Below are positions 8,576-17,515 of a stretch of DNA of 64,000 nt, piece after piece (within the stretch, counting starts at the first letter, position 1; the number at the start of each line of letters is the position of its first letter). Origin of the DNA: a bacterium. GTDB taxonomy: Bacteria > Zhuqueibacterota > Zhuqueibacteria > Residuimicrobiales > Krinioviventaceae. A model generated the notes under the pieces. The model did not search any database and was not told the DNA's origin. It saw only the letters and a program-made list of their open reading frames with translations. Location of the stretch: the NCBI GenBank assembly GCA_029561455.1, contig JAKQIY010000085.1, positions 62,001 through 126,000 of the forward strand, read 5' to 3'. Both the position numbers and the translations under genes were made by a program.

Positions 8576-11500
8576 CTATTTCAGCAACACCATTTTTTTC
8601 ACAGCCGTAAAAGTGCGTTCTTTGCTTTGCGCTGTGATCTTGTAAAAATAAACGCCGCCGGCAACCGGCAGACCGGTATCCGAGGCGCCGTCCCATACAA
8701 AATGGTATTCTCCCGGTTCCACTGCCGGTTTCATAAAGGATTTAACTCGCTTTCCCAAAACATTAAATATCTCCAACTTGACCTGGGCTCGTTGCGGAAC
8801 TGAAAAGTTTATAGTGGTTACCGGGTTAAAGGGATTGGGATAGTTTTGCCGTAATGCAAAGGTCTGCGGCAATGCATTATCATCGTCTGTAACACGGTCA
8901 AAATCCTGTGGCATGGTCATTTCGAAAACATCAGCGGATGTAAATGGCTTGTTAAGGTACAAATCTATTACATCGCCGGGCTCAGGATTGCGTTTAAACT
9001 CATCATTCTCGCCATGAACCAGCTCAAACATCCAGGTAACAGCCAACGTATCGTCAAAGAACAAAATGCGGTCGGAAAGAGTTCCGTCGGTGAATCCCGT
9101 AAAACATCCTTCCGGTGCATCATCCTTTGTATCTTGTACCCATAAACCGACATGGATGTATTGATCGGTGGTGAGGTTTTTAACCCGGAAATTAACCGGC
9201 TGAGCTTTAAAAGTTTTTGCTTTTACTTTGTACATAATAGATGTATCGATGCCTATCTCATCAAACTCGATGCGGTAATCGGCCGCTTCCGGGTAGCCCC
9301 GAACCGTTGAATAGCGGAAAGGTAGCAGATTGTAATCATACAGGGAATCGCTAGTCCAATTCGATTTACTTTTATCCACACAAAACGTAAACGGATTATC
9401 AAACGAAATACGAAAGCCGTCGGTAATAAAAGCTAGCGGCAGCAAGGTGCTATCATTAATCAGGGGCTGATTTGCCAATAAAAGACTACCAGTGGTCACA
9501 TCCGTCAGGGTGAAAGATTCTGTCTGTTTATTACCATCTTGTAAAACGTCATCTTTGAATGTGACACTATAAGTGTGTCCTGTTTTCATCTCATCGCCAT
9601 CGACAATCATGGTATGAATAGCGCCGGTTGCCCTGCCTTGCACATGCCGCGCCAGGTCGGATTCGGTAAAAGCCGGGTCGCGGGGCATGCAACTGACAAC
9701 ATTTATCCCATGTACTACAGAGCCATCGGCATTCACAACCAGGGAAACCGGGCACTCCATGGGCGGCGCCTGCAATTCCGCCGATCCATGATCGTAAGCG
9801 GTTAGGGCATAATAATAGGTATACCCATTTTGGACGTCATTATCAATGAATTCGTGTACAAGTCCGGAATTATTGCCCAGATAAAATTGCCGGCCATCAA
9901 CCGGTAATGTCGAATACCCGGAATACTCATTTACCAGGTCATATTGCGCCAGGGAAGCCTGTTTATCAAAATTTGTTGTTGTTGTTGTCCGGAACAAGCG
10001 ATAGCCTTCGAAATCCTGCCCCAGGGCAGGATCGGTATAGTGTTCTACCGCATCATTCCACTGCAGCGTTACCCGGTTATCTCCGGCAATGGCAGTTAAT
10101 TTGGGATATGGCGGCGCCTGGGGTAACCGGAAATAAGTTTTAAACGCTTCGGCGGCAGTAGCTTTCGAGTCCTGTAATTCGTCGAGAGTATAACTGCACA
10201 TTAAATTCAGCCACATCTGCTGCTTGTCACCGGGCGACATGGGGAAAAAGCCGCTGCCAATGACTATGGACGGATCGTATTCTATAGAATAGTTATTAAA
10301 AAATCCGGGGATTAGATATTCCCACATAGTTTTATCAAAATATATTGAATATGGATTCGAAAGGAACATATTAATACTGGATATCCCGATCTGGTCTACC
10401 TCATTATTATCCTGGTTTTCAAAATTAGGTTCACCAATTGTCGGAATTCCATCTCCCTCTCCCCAATCGCCACTACCGGCAATACCATCCGCGCCCACAT
10501 CGTCGTTCATTGCTTTCCAGTCGCCGTCATTATCTATACCGTCATTAGTGCGCTCTTCAATTAAAGGATTATTCAATCCTTCCCCGGTTAAATAGTCAAT
10601 GTACTTGCAGCCGATAAACTGGTAAATAATTGTTTGATCAGGATTATACTCCCAGGCAACGCCGTTGTTTTCATCAATAATCCCATTCAGGTTATCATCA
10701 ATAAGGTTGGCTGGAACCTCCTCTACTACCTGGCCTGGGTTAATATGCAGAACAGAATCATCATAATGAATATCAATACCGGTATTGGGCATGGCGCTTA
10801 GCTTTCGCTGCATGTTTGTATAATCAATCAGCACCACCGGGTCGCCTGCGGCATAGGTTTTAGGGGCAAACATTTCCTCGTTAATTACCTTGCCACTACC
10901 GGCGGCGCCATCGTTATCATTATCGATGCCGTCGATACTATTACCGGGAGTTACGAGCAAGGCGGCGCCCAAATATCCCACCGGAAATAGTCCGCCTACA
11001 CCCGTATTGTCACTGTCGTAACTATACACCCAATCTTCATTGCTATCAAACACACAATCGTCATCACTATCGAGTTCAAAATTTTTACCATCACTTTGAC
11101 ACATAAGACTGTTAATAAGGTGACCCAATACCATTTTATTATAAAAATAATCGCTGATATTCTCAAATTCATACATAATGAAAAGCATGTCCTGCACGGC
11201 AGGCGCAGACCATTGCAAAGTTCGAACAGCCATACGAATACCCAACCCGGCCCGGCTTAAATTTGAACTGTCCGGATAAAATTTGTATTTACGATAATTA
11301 TAATCATCAGCCATATAAAAAGTCTCAACATTGGCATTAAACATATTTTTGCCGAAATAGCTGTTCCATGCGCCCGGCCAGCCGGGATCGATCGGATCGT
11401 CGGTTTTATCGGGCCAGAAATCGGGCCAACTCCCCGGTATATTACTGGATGCAATTTTCCCATATTCAGGGTTATAAAATCCCGGTAACGGTAAAAAAGT

Positions 11501-11878
11501 CCAGGATTCATCTATTGGCTCCGCAAAGTCTTCTATGGTATGTAAAGGTGATGGCCCCGGCGCATGGATGACAATAGTTTGTTTTTTACCATCAATGTCC
11601 GTTACCTGGGTACCGATAAATGGCATGCCGTTATACAAGTACAAATGCCCGGAATTAATCGGCCATTCCCCCGCGAATACCGTCATCTTGGCAGTCAAAC
11701 CTTTAGTGCCCAAAGTGCCGTCGTTATAAATAGAAAGCCGTAGCCGATTCCCGTCCGCAACCCCGGTAGTAACTGCCGATTTTTCGCCATGCAAATGCTC
11801 AAGCTGTGCATACACGCTGGTAACCAGGATTGCCGGCAAGGCAATGAGCAGAACCTGTAAAAAAGAATACTTTTTCAT
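8576..11878 (-). CDS. Large secreted surface protein with Fn3 domain and C-terminal sorting domain
   Basis: 1100-residue protein with signal peptide (ALPAILVTSVYAQ). No catalytic motif is evident. The middle third contains several Asp/Asn-rich turns of the type DNDNDG, DDDVGADG and DLNGIIDE (DDNLNGIIDENNG), typical of calcium-binding loops seen in multi-domain surface proteins of FCB bacteria. A fibronectin type III unit lies near residues 590-690 (AGDNRVTLQWND, GYRLFRTTT, YYYALTAYD). The last 85 residues are the sorting domain (LRQNYPNPFNPVTTINFSVP, VYFYKITAQ, KKMVLLK). SD GGGAGGT lies 4-5 nt before the ATG. It is encoded just downstream of the PL14-like lyase gene on the same strand (30 nt gap), so the two may be co-transcribed. 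It may be a surface scaffold; the function is unknown. Confidence 0.8.
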   Translation of the reverse strand: MKKYSFLQVLLIALPAILVTSVYAQLEHLHGEKSAVTTGVADGNRLRLSIYNDGTLGTKGLTAKMTVFAGEWPINSGHLYLYNGMPFIGTQVTDIDGKKQTIVIHAPGPSPLHTIEDFAEPIDESWTFLPLPGFYNPEYGKIASSNIPGSWPDFWPDKTDDPIDPGWPGAWNSYFGKNMFNANVETFYMADDYNYRKYKFYPDSSNLSRAGLGIRMAVRTLQWSAPAVQDMLFIMYEFENISDYFYNKMVLGHLINSLMCQSDGKNFELDSDDDCVFDSNEDWVYSYDSDNTGVGGLFPVGYLGAALLVTPGNSIDGIDNDNDGAAGSGKVINEEMFAPKTYAAGDPVVLIDYTNMQRKLSAMPNTGIDIHYDDSVLHINPGQVVEEVPANLIDDNLNGIIDENNGVAWEYNPDQTIIYQFIGCKYIDYLTGEGLNNPLIEERTNDGIDNDGDWKAMNDDVGADGIAGSGDWGEGDGIPTIGEPNFENQDNNEVDQIGISSINMFLSNPYSIYFDKTMWEYLIPGFFNNYSIEYDPSIVIGSGFFPMSPGDKQQMWLNLMCSYTLDELQDSKATAAEAFKTYFRLPQAPPYPKLTAIAGDNRVTLQWNDAVEHYTDPALGQDFEGYRLFRTTTTTNFDKQASLAQYDLVNEYSGYSTLPVDGRQFYLGNNSGLVHEFIDNDVQNGYTYYYALTAYDHGSAELQAPPMECPVSLVVNADGSVVHGINVVSCMPRDPAFTESDLARHVQGRATGAIHTMIVDGDEMKTGHTYSVTFKDDVLQDGNKQTESFTLTDVTTGSLLLANQPLINDSTLLPLAFITDGFRISFDNPFTFCVDKSKSNWTSDSLYDYNLLPFRYSTVRGYPEAADYRIEFDEIGIDTSIMYKVKAKTFKAQPVNFRVKNLTTDQYIHVGLWVQDTKDDAPEGCFTGFTDGTLSDRILFFDDTLAVTWMFELVHGENDEFKRNPEPGDVIDLYLNKPFTSADVFEMTMPQDFDRVTDDDNALPQTFALRQNYPNPFNPVTTINFSVPQRAQVKLEIFNVLGKRVKSFMKPAVEPGEYHFVWDGASDTGLPVAGGVYFYKITAQSKERTFTAVKKMVLLK

Positions 11879-11908
11879 TATTACCTCCCCGTAATAAGAT
11901 TCAACAAA

Positions 11909-12880
11909 TTACTCCACTAACAGCTCGCAGGCCATTCCCGGCGGACAATAGAGACCAGTCGACAGAATAAAATCGTCAAACAAAATATATTCATCTTTTA
12001 CCGGCATATAACTTTCATCCCGGCCGCCGAAAAAGGTGGAAAAGTACATACCGTCAATTAAAAGTTGCTCGGGATTGCACAAGCTGTCGCGGAATTCCAA
12101 ACCGCGCACATCCACGGCAAGTTTGCCGTCGTACCAGGCCTGGGCTTGCCCATCTCTCTGGCCTGGCGTATTGACGAACACGCGCATGATTATATGATGC
12201 CATTTGCCGGTTTCGATACGGATTCTGCCCTCTTGCGGATGCGCCGGCGGCGTTCCGGGGGTAATGGTGATAATACCCGGTTTATCGGTGAAATAAAACA
12301 CATCGCCCCATTGGCCGGCCTGATCCTTGTGATAGATATATAATTTGATAAAATCATTTTCACCCCAGTGCACGCGACAACTCCAGCCGTCGTGACCATT
12401 GGGTTTATCGCCGCCGGTATTGCCCTTGCCGCCCACCAGGCCGTGCAGCTTGCCGCCTTGCCGAAAGACGAATGAATCCGGGAATAGCGTCCAAAAGCTG
12501 AAATAGACTTCTTGCCGGGGTGCAAAAACCTGCCAGCGCCAGGAACCGCCGGAAGCAAAGGATCGTACTTTACCTTTTGGATATTGTACCTGCAATACTT
12601 TATCATGAATACTGTCGGCCTGTACAACCCGCAGCCGTCGCACTGGCCAGTATGTGCCCCACGATTTATTGGTGCCAAAATCCTGCTTCACATCACGGTT
12701 ACCGTAATGTTCACCGGGAGAACGCTCATCAAATGTTACCCTGGCAAGAATTTCCGGCACACTACCGGGCCGGTCTGCATCCTGAGCCCGGCAGTTAATT
12801 GTGTTACTGCCACTTCCTGCGGAAAGAATAGTAATAGCAACTATCCATAAATGGAAAAAATACCGTTTATAATCAGTCAT
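11909..12880 (-). CDS. Polysaccharide lyase family 14-like secreted enzyme
   Basis: 323 residues from the ATG at 12880; a TTG two codons upstream is possible. GGTGGG precedes it. A hydrophobic export signal covers about residues 8-25. The mature part is a beta-jelly-roll with features that match PL14 (alginate/glucuronan lyases) and similar LamG-like folds: the strand VYFSFWTLFPDSFVF, then the characteristic GGKLHGLVGG, a GWSCRVHW strand, YIYHKDQ, WHHIIMRVFVNTPG (the usual 'GKWH.I...V..N' strand), and YFSTFFGG with a following FDDF strand. In PL14 enzymes the GGKLPG-type loop and the arginine/tyrosine strands line the cleft. It lacks the sorting domain carried by its neighbours, so it may act in the periplasm or exit another way. 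Substrate inferred: uronic-acid polymer. Confidence 0.75.
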   Translation of the reverse strand: MTDYKRYFFHLWIVAITILSAGSGSNTINCRAQDADRPGSVPEILARVTFDERSPGEHYGNRDVKQDFGTNKSWGTYWPVRRLRVVQADSIHDKVLQVQYPKGKVRSFASGGSWRWQVFAPRQEVYFSFWTLFPDSFVFRQGGKLHGLVGGKGNTGGDKPNGHDGWSCRVHWGENDFIKLYIYHKDQAGQWGDVFYFTDKPGIITITPGTPPAHPQEGRIRIETGKWHHIIMRVFVNTPGQRDGQAQAWYDGKLAVDVRGLEFRDSLCNPEQLLIDGMYFSTFFGGRDESYMPVKDEYILFDDFILSTGLYCPPGMACELLVE

Positions 12881-13269
12881 ACCCAACCCACCAGTATTTG
12901 TAATGTAATACTATCCGGCCTAACCCAAGTTATTCACCCAATATTTACCTGCCGATATTAGCAATATATTCTTTTTTTAATGAATGTCAATACTTTTTCG
13001 ACATTTTATCCTGGAAGAACTTACAATTTCCGGCCAAGTTACATGGAATTTTACTGCCATTATAATTGTTGATTCAGTATTTAAAACCGGAAACCATAAT
13101 CAATAAAAGTTGAACAGTAAATTTTCTTGCTTTACAATTTAGATTATTATACATTATACTATATCTCATTGAAATAAAATCCTATTTCCCGGTGTAAAGG
13201 GGTTGTAATGCTGACAAATAACCGGTATTTTACTATACCTATTAATCAAACCAAAACAGGAGACATTTC
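12881..13269. other. Divergent intergenic region upstream of the PL14-like and barrel genes
   Basis: AT-rich, about 390 bp, and must carry promoters in both directions. A TTGCTT box near 13127 and TATACT-like boxes near 13155-13162 are plausible for the + strand gene but were chosen by eye. SD AGGAG lies 7 nt before the ATG at 13270. No repeat or RNA was recognised. Confidence 0.4.
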
Positions 13270-14496
13270 ATGAAAAAAGTTAACCTGACCATTCGGATCG
13301 TTGTTGTGCTGTTAACGGTCGTTTCGTCCTTATGGGCGAGCGGGACCAGACTGGAAACTCTGGGATATATGACCAACTTTTACCTGGTTGACAGTTATAA
13401 TATCTGGATTTTCCCATCCACTATCGTTCAATACAATAATAATGTATTCCTGGAATCCGAAATCGGTTATCCACTCTATGAAGGCGGTGTAAATTTACCT
13501 ATAACTCCGCAAATGACAATGGGCTTGTATATGTCCAACAGCACCATGTCGATCAATTACTCGGATGTAATTGATCCGTCGAATCCCAACAATGTTATGG
13601 ATCAAGCCCAGGAACAACTTGACCTGTTTGGCGGCTATTCCGCAGAACAATACGATATTGGCTTACACCTGGCGCGTTACGCCAACAGCCTGGAATACAC
13701 CAATCCAGATGATAACAATGATAATTTTTCCGCCGGAGTCAGTAGTTTTTCAATTGACGCCGGTTTGTCCTATAAACCGGATAACCGCAGTCGTATCGAA
13801 GGCACTATTTCTTTCACCACCCGCAGTTTCAAATTGGAAGCCGTAGGACAGGACCCGGATCAGGCGACCGAACCTTATGGTCATCACACCATTGCCCTGG
13901 CCGCACGATACCTGTACTCGATGACGGATAAAGTTGTATTGGCGCCGTTTTTAGGTTTTTCCTCCCAGGGTGAAGGATTTAAAACCCTGGTTGCTAATGC
14001 TAATCCCGTATCTGTTCTCGACAAGGAAACCAGTTTTATTTTGGGCGTCGGCTTTAACATTATCCCCCGTGATCGCGTATTAGTTACTTGTGCGACCGGT
14101 ATGGCTTCAACATCGAGCACTACAGAAATATCCCTTACTTCGGGAACCGCCCCGGTTCAACCCGAATCCGGTTACTTGGCGCTGCCATTCGTTAATATCG
14201 GTTTGGAAGCGGAATTATGCAAATGGATGGGATTCCGGCTTTCCATGTATAAATTAATGGAAAGAATGACCAGCAGTTCGGCAGTCGATAATAACACCCT
14301 GGATGAATACAAGGCAACCTCGAATCCGTATAGCGCCAATATGGGTGTATATTTCCGTATCGGCAGGTTGAAAATTGACACTCTTATCGATACCGACAGC
14401 AATGCCGACTTTTTACATAACGGCCCCTACCTGTTGAGTGGACATCAATATACCGGCAACCTGTTCAAGCGGGTATCGGTGATCTATAGCTTTTAA
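13270..14496 (+). CDS. Putative outer-membrane beta-barrel protein
   Basis: 408 residues with signal peptide (VVVLLTVVSSLWAS, cleavage after the SLWA region). The rest is a series of alternating hydrophobic strands ending at turns (GYMTNFYLVD, RIEGTISFTTRSFKLEA, KVVLAPFLGFSSQ, TSFILGVGFNIIP, RVLVTCATGMAS, FVNIGLEAEL). The chain ends in an aromatic residue (RVSVIYSF), the classical BAM-type C-terminal signal of an outer-membrane barrel. The pattern resembles the generic porin/PorV-like barrels common in FCB genomes but I do not recognise the family. The next gene (14641) follows in the same direction after a hairpin, suggesting possible co-expression. The role may be transport or surface anchoring; this is inference. 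Confidence 0.75.
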   Translation: MKKVNLTIRIVVVLLTVVSSLWASGTRLETLGYMTNFYLVDSYNIWIFPSTIVQYNNNVFLESEIGYPLYEGGVNLPITPQMTMGLYMSNSTMSINYSDVIDPSNPNNVMDQAQEQLDLFGGYSAEQYDIGLHLARYANSLEYTNPDDNNDNFSAGVSSFSIDAGLSYKPDNRSRIEGTISFTTRSFKLEAVGQDPDQATEPYGHHTIALAARYLYSMTDKVVLAPFLGFSSQGEGFKTLVANANPVSVLDKETSFILGVGFNIIPRDRVLVTCATGMASTSSTTEISLTSGTAPVQPESGYLALPFVNIGLEAELCKWMGFRLSMYKLMERMTSSSAVDNNTLDEYKATSNPYSANMGVYFRIGRLKIDTLIDTDSNADFLHNGPYLLSGHQYTGNLFKRVSVIYSF

Positions 14497-14528
14497 ATAT
14501 TTTTCAACCACTTGTTGCCGTTCATAAT

Positions 14529-14558
14529 ACCCGGTGACTTTAAAAAATATCACCGGGT
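14529..14558 (+). repeat. Inverted repeat between two genes
   Basis: ACCCGGTGA and TCACCGGGT flank a 12-nt loop. No T-run follows, so it may stabilise mRNA rather than terminate. The ACCCGGT/ACCGGGT core recurs in terminators at 2561 and 7441. Confidence 0.6.
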
Positions 14559-14640
14559 TGAATACCGAAACACAGTAACGTAAAGTAACAAAGAAATACA
14601 ACAATTGTAATAATAACAGCATAAATTTCAGAGGATCAAG

Positions 14641-15093
14641 ATGAAAATATTCATGTATATTTTTACAGCCCTCATGTTCATAGCCAACCTGGTCCAGGCC
14701 AGTCCCGAAATAGCTACGGTAGAAAGAGTAAAAGATAATTATGTATTACTCAAAAACAATACCTATATCGGCGAAAAAGGCGATAATCTCGAAGTCTACC
14801 GTCTGGAAGGCCTCGATTACCGTAAAGTCGGCAGGATAGAAATAGTTAAAGAACTCAACAACGGTGTGGCTGCCAAGGTTGTAAAAAGCTATAACGGCGA
14901 TACTGTTACTGCCGGCGATGTGTTGTTACCCAAAGGGTACGCATCGGGCGGCAACAGCAGTGATGAAGATTTCCTGAGCGGCACCGCCCTGGAACGTTTG
15001 CAGGGTTTGGAATTCAAATCGTTTGCCGATGATTCATACAGCGATTCATCGCCGCTGGAAGCGCTTTCGAAACTGGATTGCCCGGTAGAGTAA
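14641..15093 (+). CDS. Small exported protein of unknown function (FlgT-C-like fold possible)
   Basis: 150 residues; ATG with a GAGGATCAAG ribosome site. Signal peptide MKIFMYIFTALMFIANLVQA. The mature protein is a short beta-rich unit (IATVERVKDNYVLLKN, GDNLEVYRLEG, KVGRIEIVKELNNGVAAKVV, GDTVTAGDVLLPKG) followed by an acidic low-complexity tail (NSSDEDF, DDSYSDSSPLE). The strand order 'V..V..N.V.L....GD...VYR...G..VG.I.V.....G.A.A.V......I..GD.V' resembles the C-terminal domain of flagellar assembly protein T and related periplasmic adaptors. The partial protein at 63851-64000 ends in a similar way (GNIQPGDLIVVKF). It probably sits in the periplasm; the function is unassigned. Confidence 0.65.
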   Translation: MKIFMYIFTALMFIANLVQASPEIATVERVKDNYVLLKNNTYIGEKGDNLEVYRLEGLDYRKVGRIEIVKELNNGVAAKVVKSYNGDTVTAGDVLLPKGYASGGNSSDEDFLSGTALERLQGLEFKSFADDSYSDSSPLEALSKLDCPVE

Positions 15094-15131
15094 ACCGGAA
15101 TTACCTTACCTCACTTTTTAAACCTTTATAT

Positions 15132-15199
15132 GATGGGGTATTTTACCTTTTGTATCATAAAACTTGTAAAAATCAGGTTGCCAGGTAAAATACCCCATC
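15132..15199. repeat. MITE/REP-like element, copy 1: perfect 17-bp inverted repeat
   Basis: GATGGGGTATTTTACCT (15132-15148) is the exact reverse complement of 15183-15199, with a 34-nt AT-rich loop. A diverged copy lies about 240 bp downstream at 15367-15448, and the GATGGGGT tip also occurs at 34308 and 50784. Confidence 0.75.
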
Positions 15200-15366
15200 C
15201 TGCTTTCTGCATATTTGAAAAATGAAAGCGGTCGTCGAGTAGGGCCGTAAATGTTAAAAAAAAAACACAATGCGGTCGTCATGCAGGGAATTATAGTAAT
15301 TACTTTATCGGCCCGTATTGAGACGCGCGCTTTAGCCAGGAAATTTGCCTTATTCAATATATTACA

Positions 15367-15448
15367 ATAACGTGGTATTTTACCTTTCAAAACATTAAAA
15401 TTTGTTCAAACCAGGTTACCAGGAAAAATATCCCCCACCCAACGTTAT
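15367..15448. repeat. MITE/REP-like element, copy 2 (diverged)
   Basis: GTGGTATTTTACCT (15372-15385) and AGGAAAAATATCCCC (15421-15435) are an imperfect version of the copy at 15132, with the same internal 'CAGGTT.CCAGG' junction. Outer ends AATAACGT and ACGTTATT are also inverted. Between the two copies (15200-15366) are two GCGGTCGTC words and no supportable gene. The right end reaches the last codons of the gene at 15448. Confidence 0.55.
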
Positions 15449-16317
15449 TATTCCAGGACACACTCTAACAACACCGGCATGTGATCGGAGGGGAAACGGC
15501 CGTCAAAGCTATCGGACAAGGTGCCATGCAAAAGCACCTGTACATTGTTACGAATGAAAATATAATCAATCGGTTGGCCATCCGGCTGCCAGGCCGCAAT
15601 AAAACCGCTCCAGGTAGTGGTGGGGCCATGATGTTGAAATTTTGATACTGTTTTGCTGTCTATTAGCTTATTTCCCTGTTCTCCGGTGGTTAAAATTTTA
15701 TAGGGTTCGGAATCCGGGGTACTGTTAAAATCACCGGTGACCAACACCGGCATATCGCCGGCTATTTTTGCCACACTGTACAGCAGTAAGCGGGCGCTTT
15801 CCCGGCGCGCCACCTGGCCTATATGGTCAAAATGGGTGTTGAACAGGAAAAACTTGGCGCCGGTTTTATTGTCTTTAAATTTGCCCAGGGTAACCACCCG
15901 CTTGCAGGCGGCGTCCCAGCCCAATTCCGGCTTTAAAGGCGTTTCGGAAAGCCAAAAGGTCGAATCGGCGAGCAGGGTTAACCTGTCCTTCCGGTAAAAG
16001 ACTGCGGAAAACTCTCCGGCATCCTTGCCGTCATCCCTGCCGACTCCAAACCAGCCAAATTCAGGAAGACGGACAACCAGGTCGTCGATTTGCCCGCGCA
16101 ATGCTTCCTGCAGGCCGATAATATCAGCTTTATGAAAACGGATCATACTGGCGGCTTGATCTTTACGGTTAGGCCAGGCATTGAGACTGTCGTTTTTCTC
16201 ATTATAGCGGATATTAAAAGTCATTACCCGTAATGAACTTTCAACGGCCAATACCGGCTGTAGCAACAGGAATAGTAATACAATTACTTGCATACTGATA
16301 ATTACTTTTTTCAACAT
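15448..16317 (-). CDS. Endonuclease/exonuclease/phosphatase family protein, exported
   Basis: 289 residues, signal peptide (VIVLLFLLLQPVLA). EEP-fold metal-dependent phosphoesterase (DNase I/sphingomyelinase-like). The hallmark motifs are all present in order: RVMTFNIRYN, IIGLQEA (metal-binding Glu), the FNTHFDHIG strand with catalytic His, VLVTGDFNSTPDS (catalytic Asp/Asn), IDYIFIRNN and the C-terminal SDHMPVL (general base Asp-His pair). The family acts on phosphodiesters of nucleic acid, phospholipid or sugar phosphate. The YN.KND.L..W..RK.Q..S.I pattern near the N-terminus is typical of secreted members often found with glycan-degradation genes. SD GGAGGAAAA lies before the ATG. It sits downstream of the receiver genes on the same strand but apparently as its own unit. 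Confidence 0.88.
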   Translation of the reverse strand: MLKKVIISMQVIVLLFLLLQPVLAVESSLRVMTFNIRYNEKNDSLNAWPNRKDQAASMIRFHKADIIGLQEALRGQIDDLVVRLPEFGWFGVGRDDGKDAGEFSAVFYRKDRLTLLADSTFWLSETPLKPELGWDAACKRVVTLGKFKDNKTGAKFFLFNTHFDHIGQVARRESARLLLYSVAKIAGDMPVLVTGDFNSTPDSEPYKILTTGEQGNKLIDSKTVSKFQHHGPTTTWSGFIAAWQPDGQPIDYIFIRNNVQVLLHGTLSDSFDGRFPSDHMPVLLECVLE

Positions 16318-16348
16318 TTTCCTCCCGTGTAAATCAGGTTACAGAAAA

Positions 16349-17311
16349 TTATATCCCCAGTAAATCGGAAGTGGTAAAATCAAAATTCGGATCTTCTTCA
16401 GGCGGTGGTTGCATACTTTTTTTAACCTCGGCAGGCGGCGGTTGCACACTTTTTTTAATCTCGACAGGCGGGTTTGGTGCAATTTCCTGATCTTTATTAT
16501 TTGCTGATAAAATGCCGGCTTTAACCAAAACATTGTTATTTAACGATAATTTAATATTTCTGTCAAAAATCGGCAGCAGCTTATTTTCATGCAGATATTT
16601 AAGCATCTCCACCTTGGGGACGACGAATATTTTCAAAGGCGAGCGCGCCAGGAATATTACCTGGGCATTCTCATCATTTTGATCGACAAGCGATTCCTGA
16701 CCGATGGATTCGCCGCTATTGATAACGCCGATGTTCTTTTGCATATAGATGCAATCCGCAGTGCCGGAGATGACGGTAGTGATATAGCGGGTATAATTGA
16801 TCTTGCACTTTTCATCGGGTTCAAAATTATATACTTTACCCAGTTTGATCAGATTAACCAGGGTATCGCGGCTAAAACCATTAAAAAGTTCGGGCATCGA
16901 GCCCTTGTCCACTTTTGGTTCTTCTTCAACTTGAACTACCGGATCACTCGATTTTTTTTTCGCCAGCAGGCTTTCCGCTTCATCGACAAGTTTTTCCGGT
17001 TTGAACGGTTTGGGAATGAACAAGTCTGCACCGGCTTTATAAGTTTTCTGGATGAGGGATTGATTCCCATAACCGGAAATAGCAATTATACGGGTGCTGG
17101 GTGTATGCAACTTGATTTTTTTTATCACATCCAGGCCATTCATCGGTCCGGGAAGCACCAGGTCAATAATGGCTAGTGTATAATTTTTTTTCTCCAGGTT
17201 TTTCAATGCCTGGTATCCATCTGTAGCAATATCAATGGACATGCCGAGCACCTGGAGCATTTCAGTTATGGTAGAACGGAAAACCGGTTCATCTTCAACT
17301 ATTAGAATCAT
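16349..17311 (-). CDS. Response regulator receiver fused to a cyclic-nucleotide-binding-like domain (paralogue A)
   Basis: Residues 1-118 form a CheY-like receiver: acidic pocket Glu6/Asp7, phospho-acceptor Asp50 in LAIIDLVLPG, switch Ser in IIAISGYG, and the Lys of PKPFKP. Residues 140-280 look like a degenerate cNMP-binding/Crp-type beta-roll (FEPDEKCKINYTRYITTVISG, then INSGESIGQESL, IFVVPKVEMLKYL), without a clear phosphate-binding arginine. The tail carries two copies of a Pro-rich unit (EIKKSVQPPP, EVKKSMQPPP). No HTH or enzymatic output is present, so it may signal by protein contact. It is a tandem paralogue of the gene at 17516-18442, in the same orientation. It has its own start after about 200 bp of AT-rich spacer. 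Confidence 0.85.
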   Translation of the reverse strand: MILIVEDEPVFRSTITEMLQVLGMSIDIATDGYQALKNLEKKNYTLAIIDLVLPGPMNGLDVIKKIKLHTPSTRIIAISGYGNQSLIQKTYKAGADLFIPKPFKPEKLVDEAESLLAKKKSSDPVVQVEEEPKVDKGSMPELFNGFSRDTLVNLIKLGKVYNFEPDEKCKINYTRYITTVISGTADCIYMQKNIGVINSGESIGQESLVDQNDENAQVIFLARSPLKIFVVPKVEMLKYLHENKLLPIFDRNIKLSLNNNVLVKAGILSANNKDQEIAPNPPVEIKKSVQPPPAEVKKSMQPPPEEDPNFDFTTSDLLGI

Positions 17312-17515
17312 AACAAATCAGTCAAATTATAATACAGGTATATCATTACATATCGGATATATATTACAGTAATTTAATAAATTTGCGCTGCTAATCAATA
17401 TTTATATTTTCCATTCCGCTACAGTATGTATATAGATTCGGGTAATTAAATATTTAATCAATTTACATAATAACACATACATGACCAAAATAAGAATTAT
17501 CTAGAGAAAATACTA

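Noticed and set aside
8360-8803. 147-codon plus-strand frame
   Set aside because: Its second half is the antisense shadow of the 8576 surface-protein gene, and the first half has no ribosome site.
14529-14558. Terminator after the barrel gene
   Set aside because: A good hairpin but no T-run on either strand, so it is listed only as an inverted repeat.
15118-15390. 90-codon minus-strand reading frame
   Set aside because: It covers the inverted-repeat element and a poly-A stretch, has no ribosome site and no recognisable motif.
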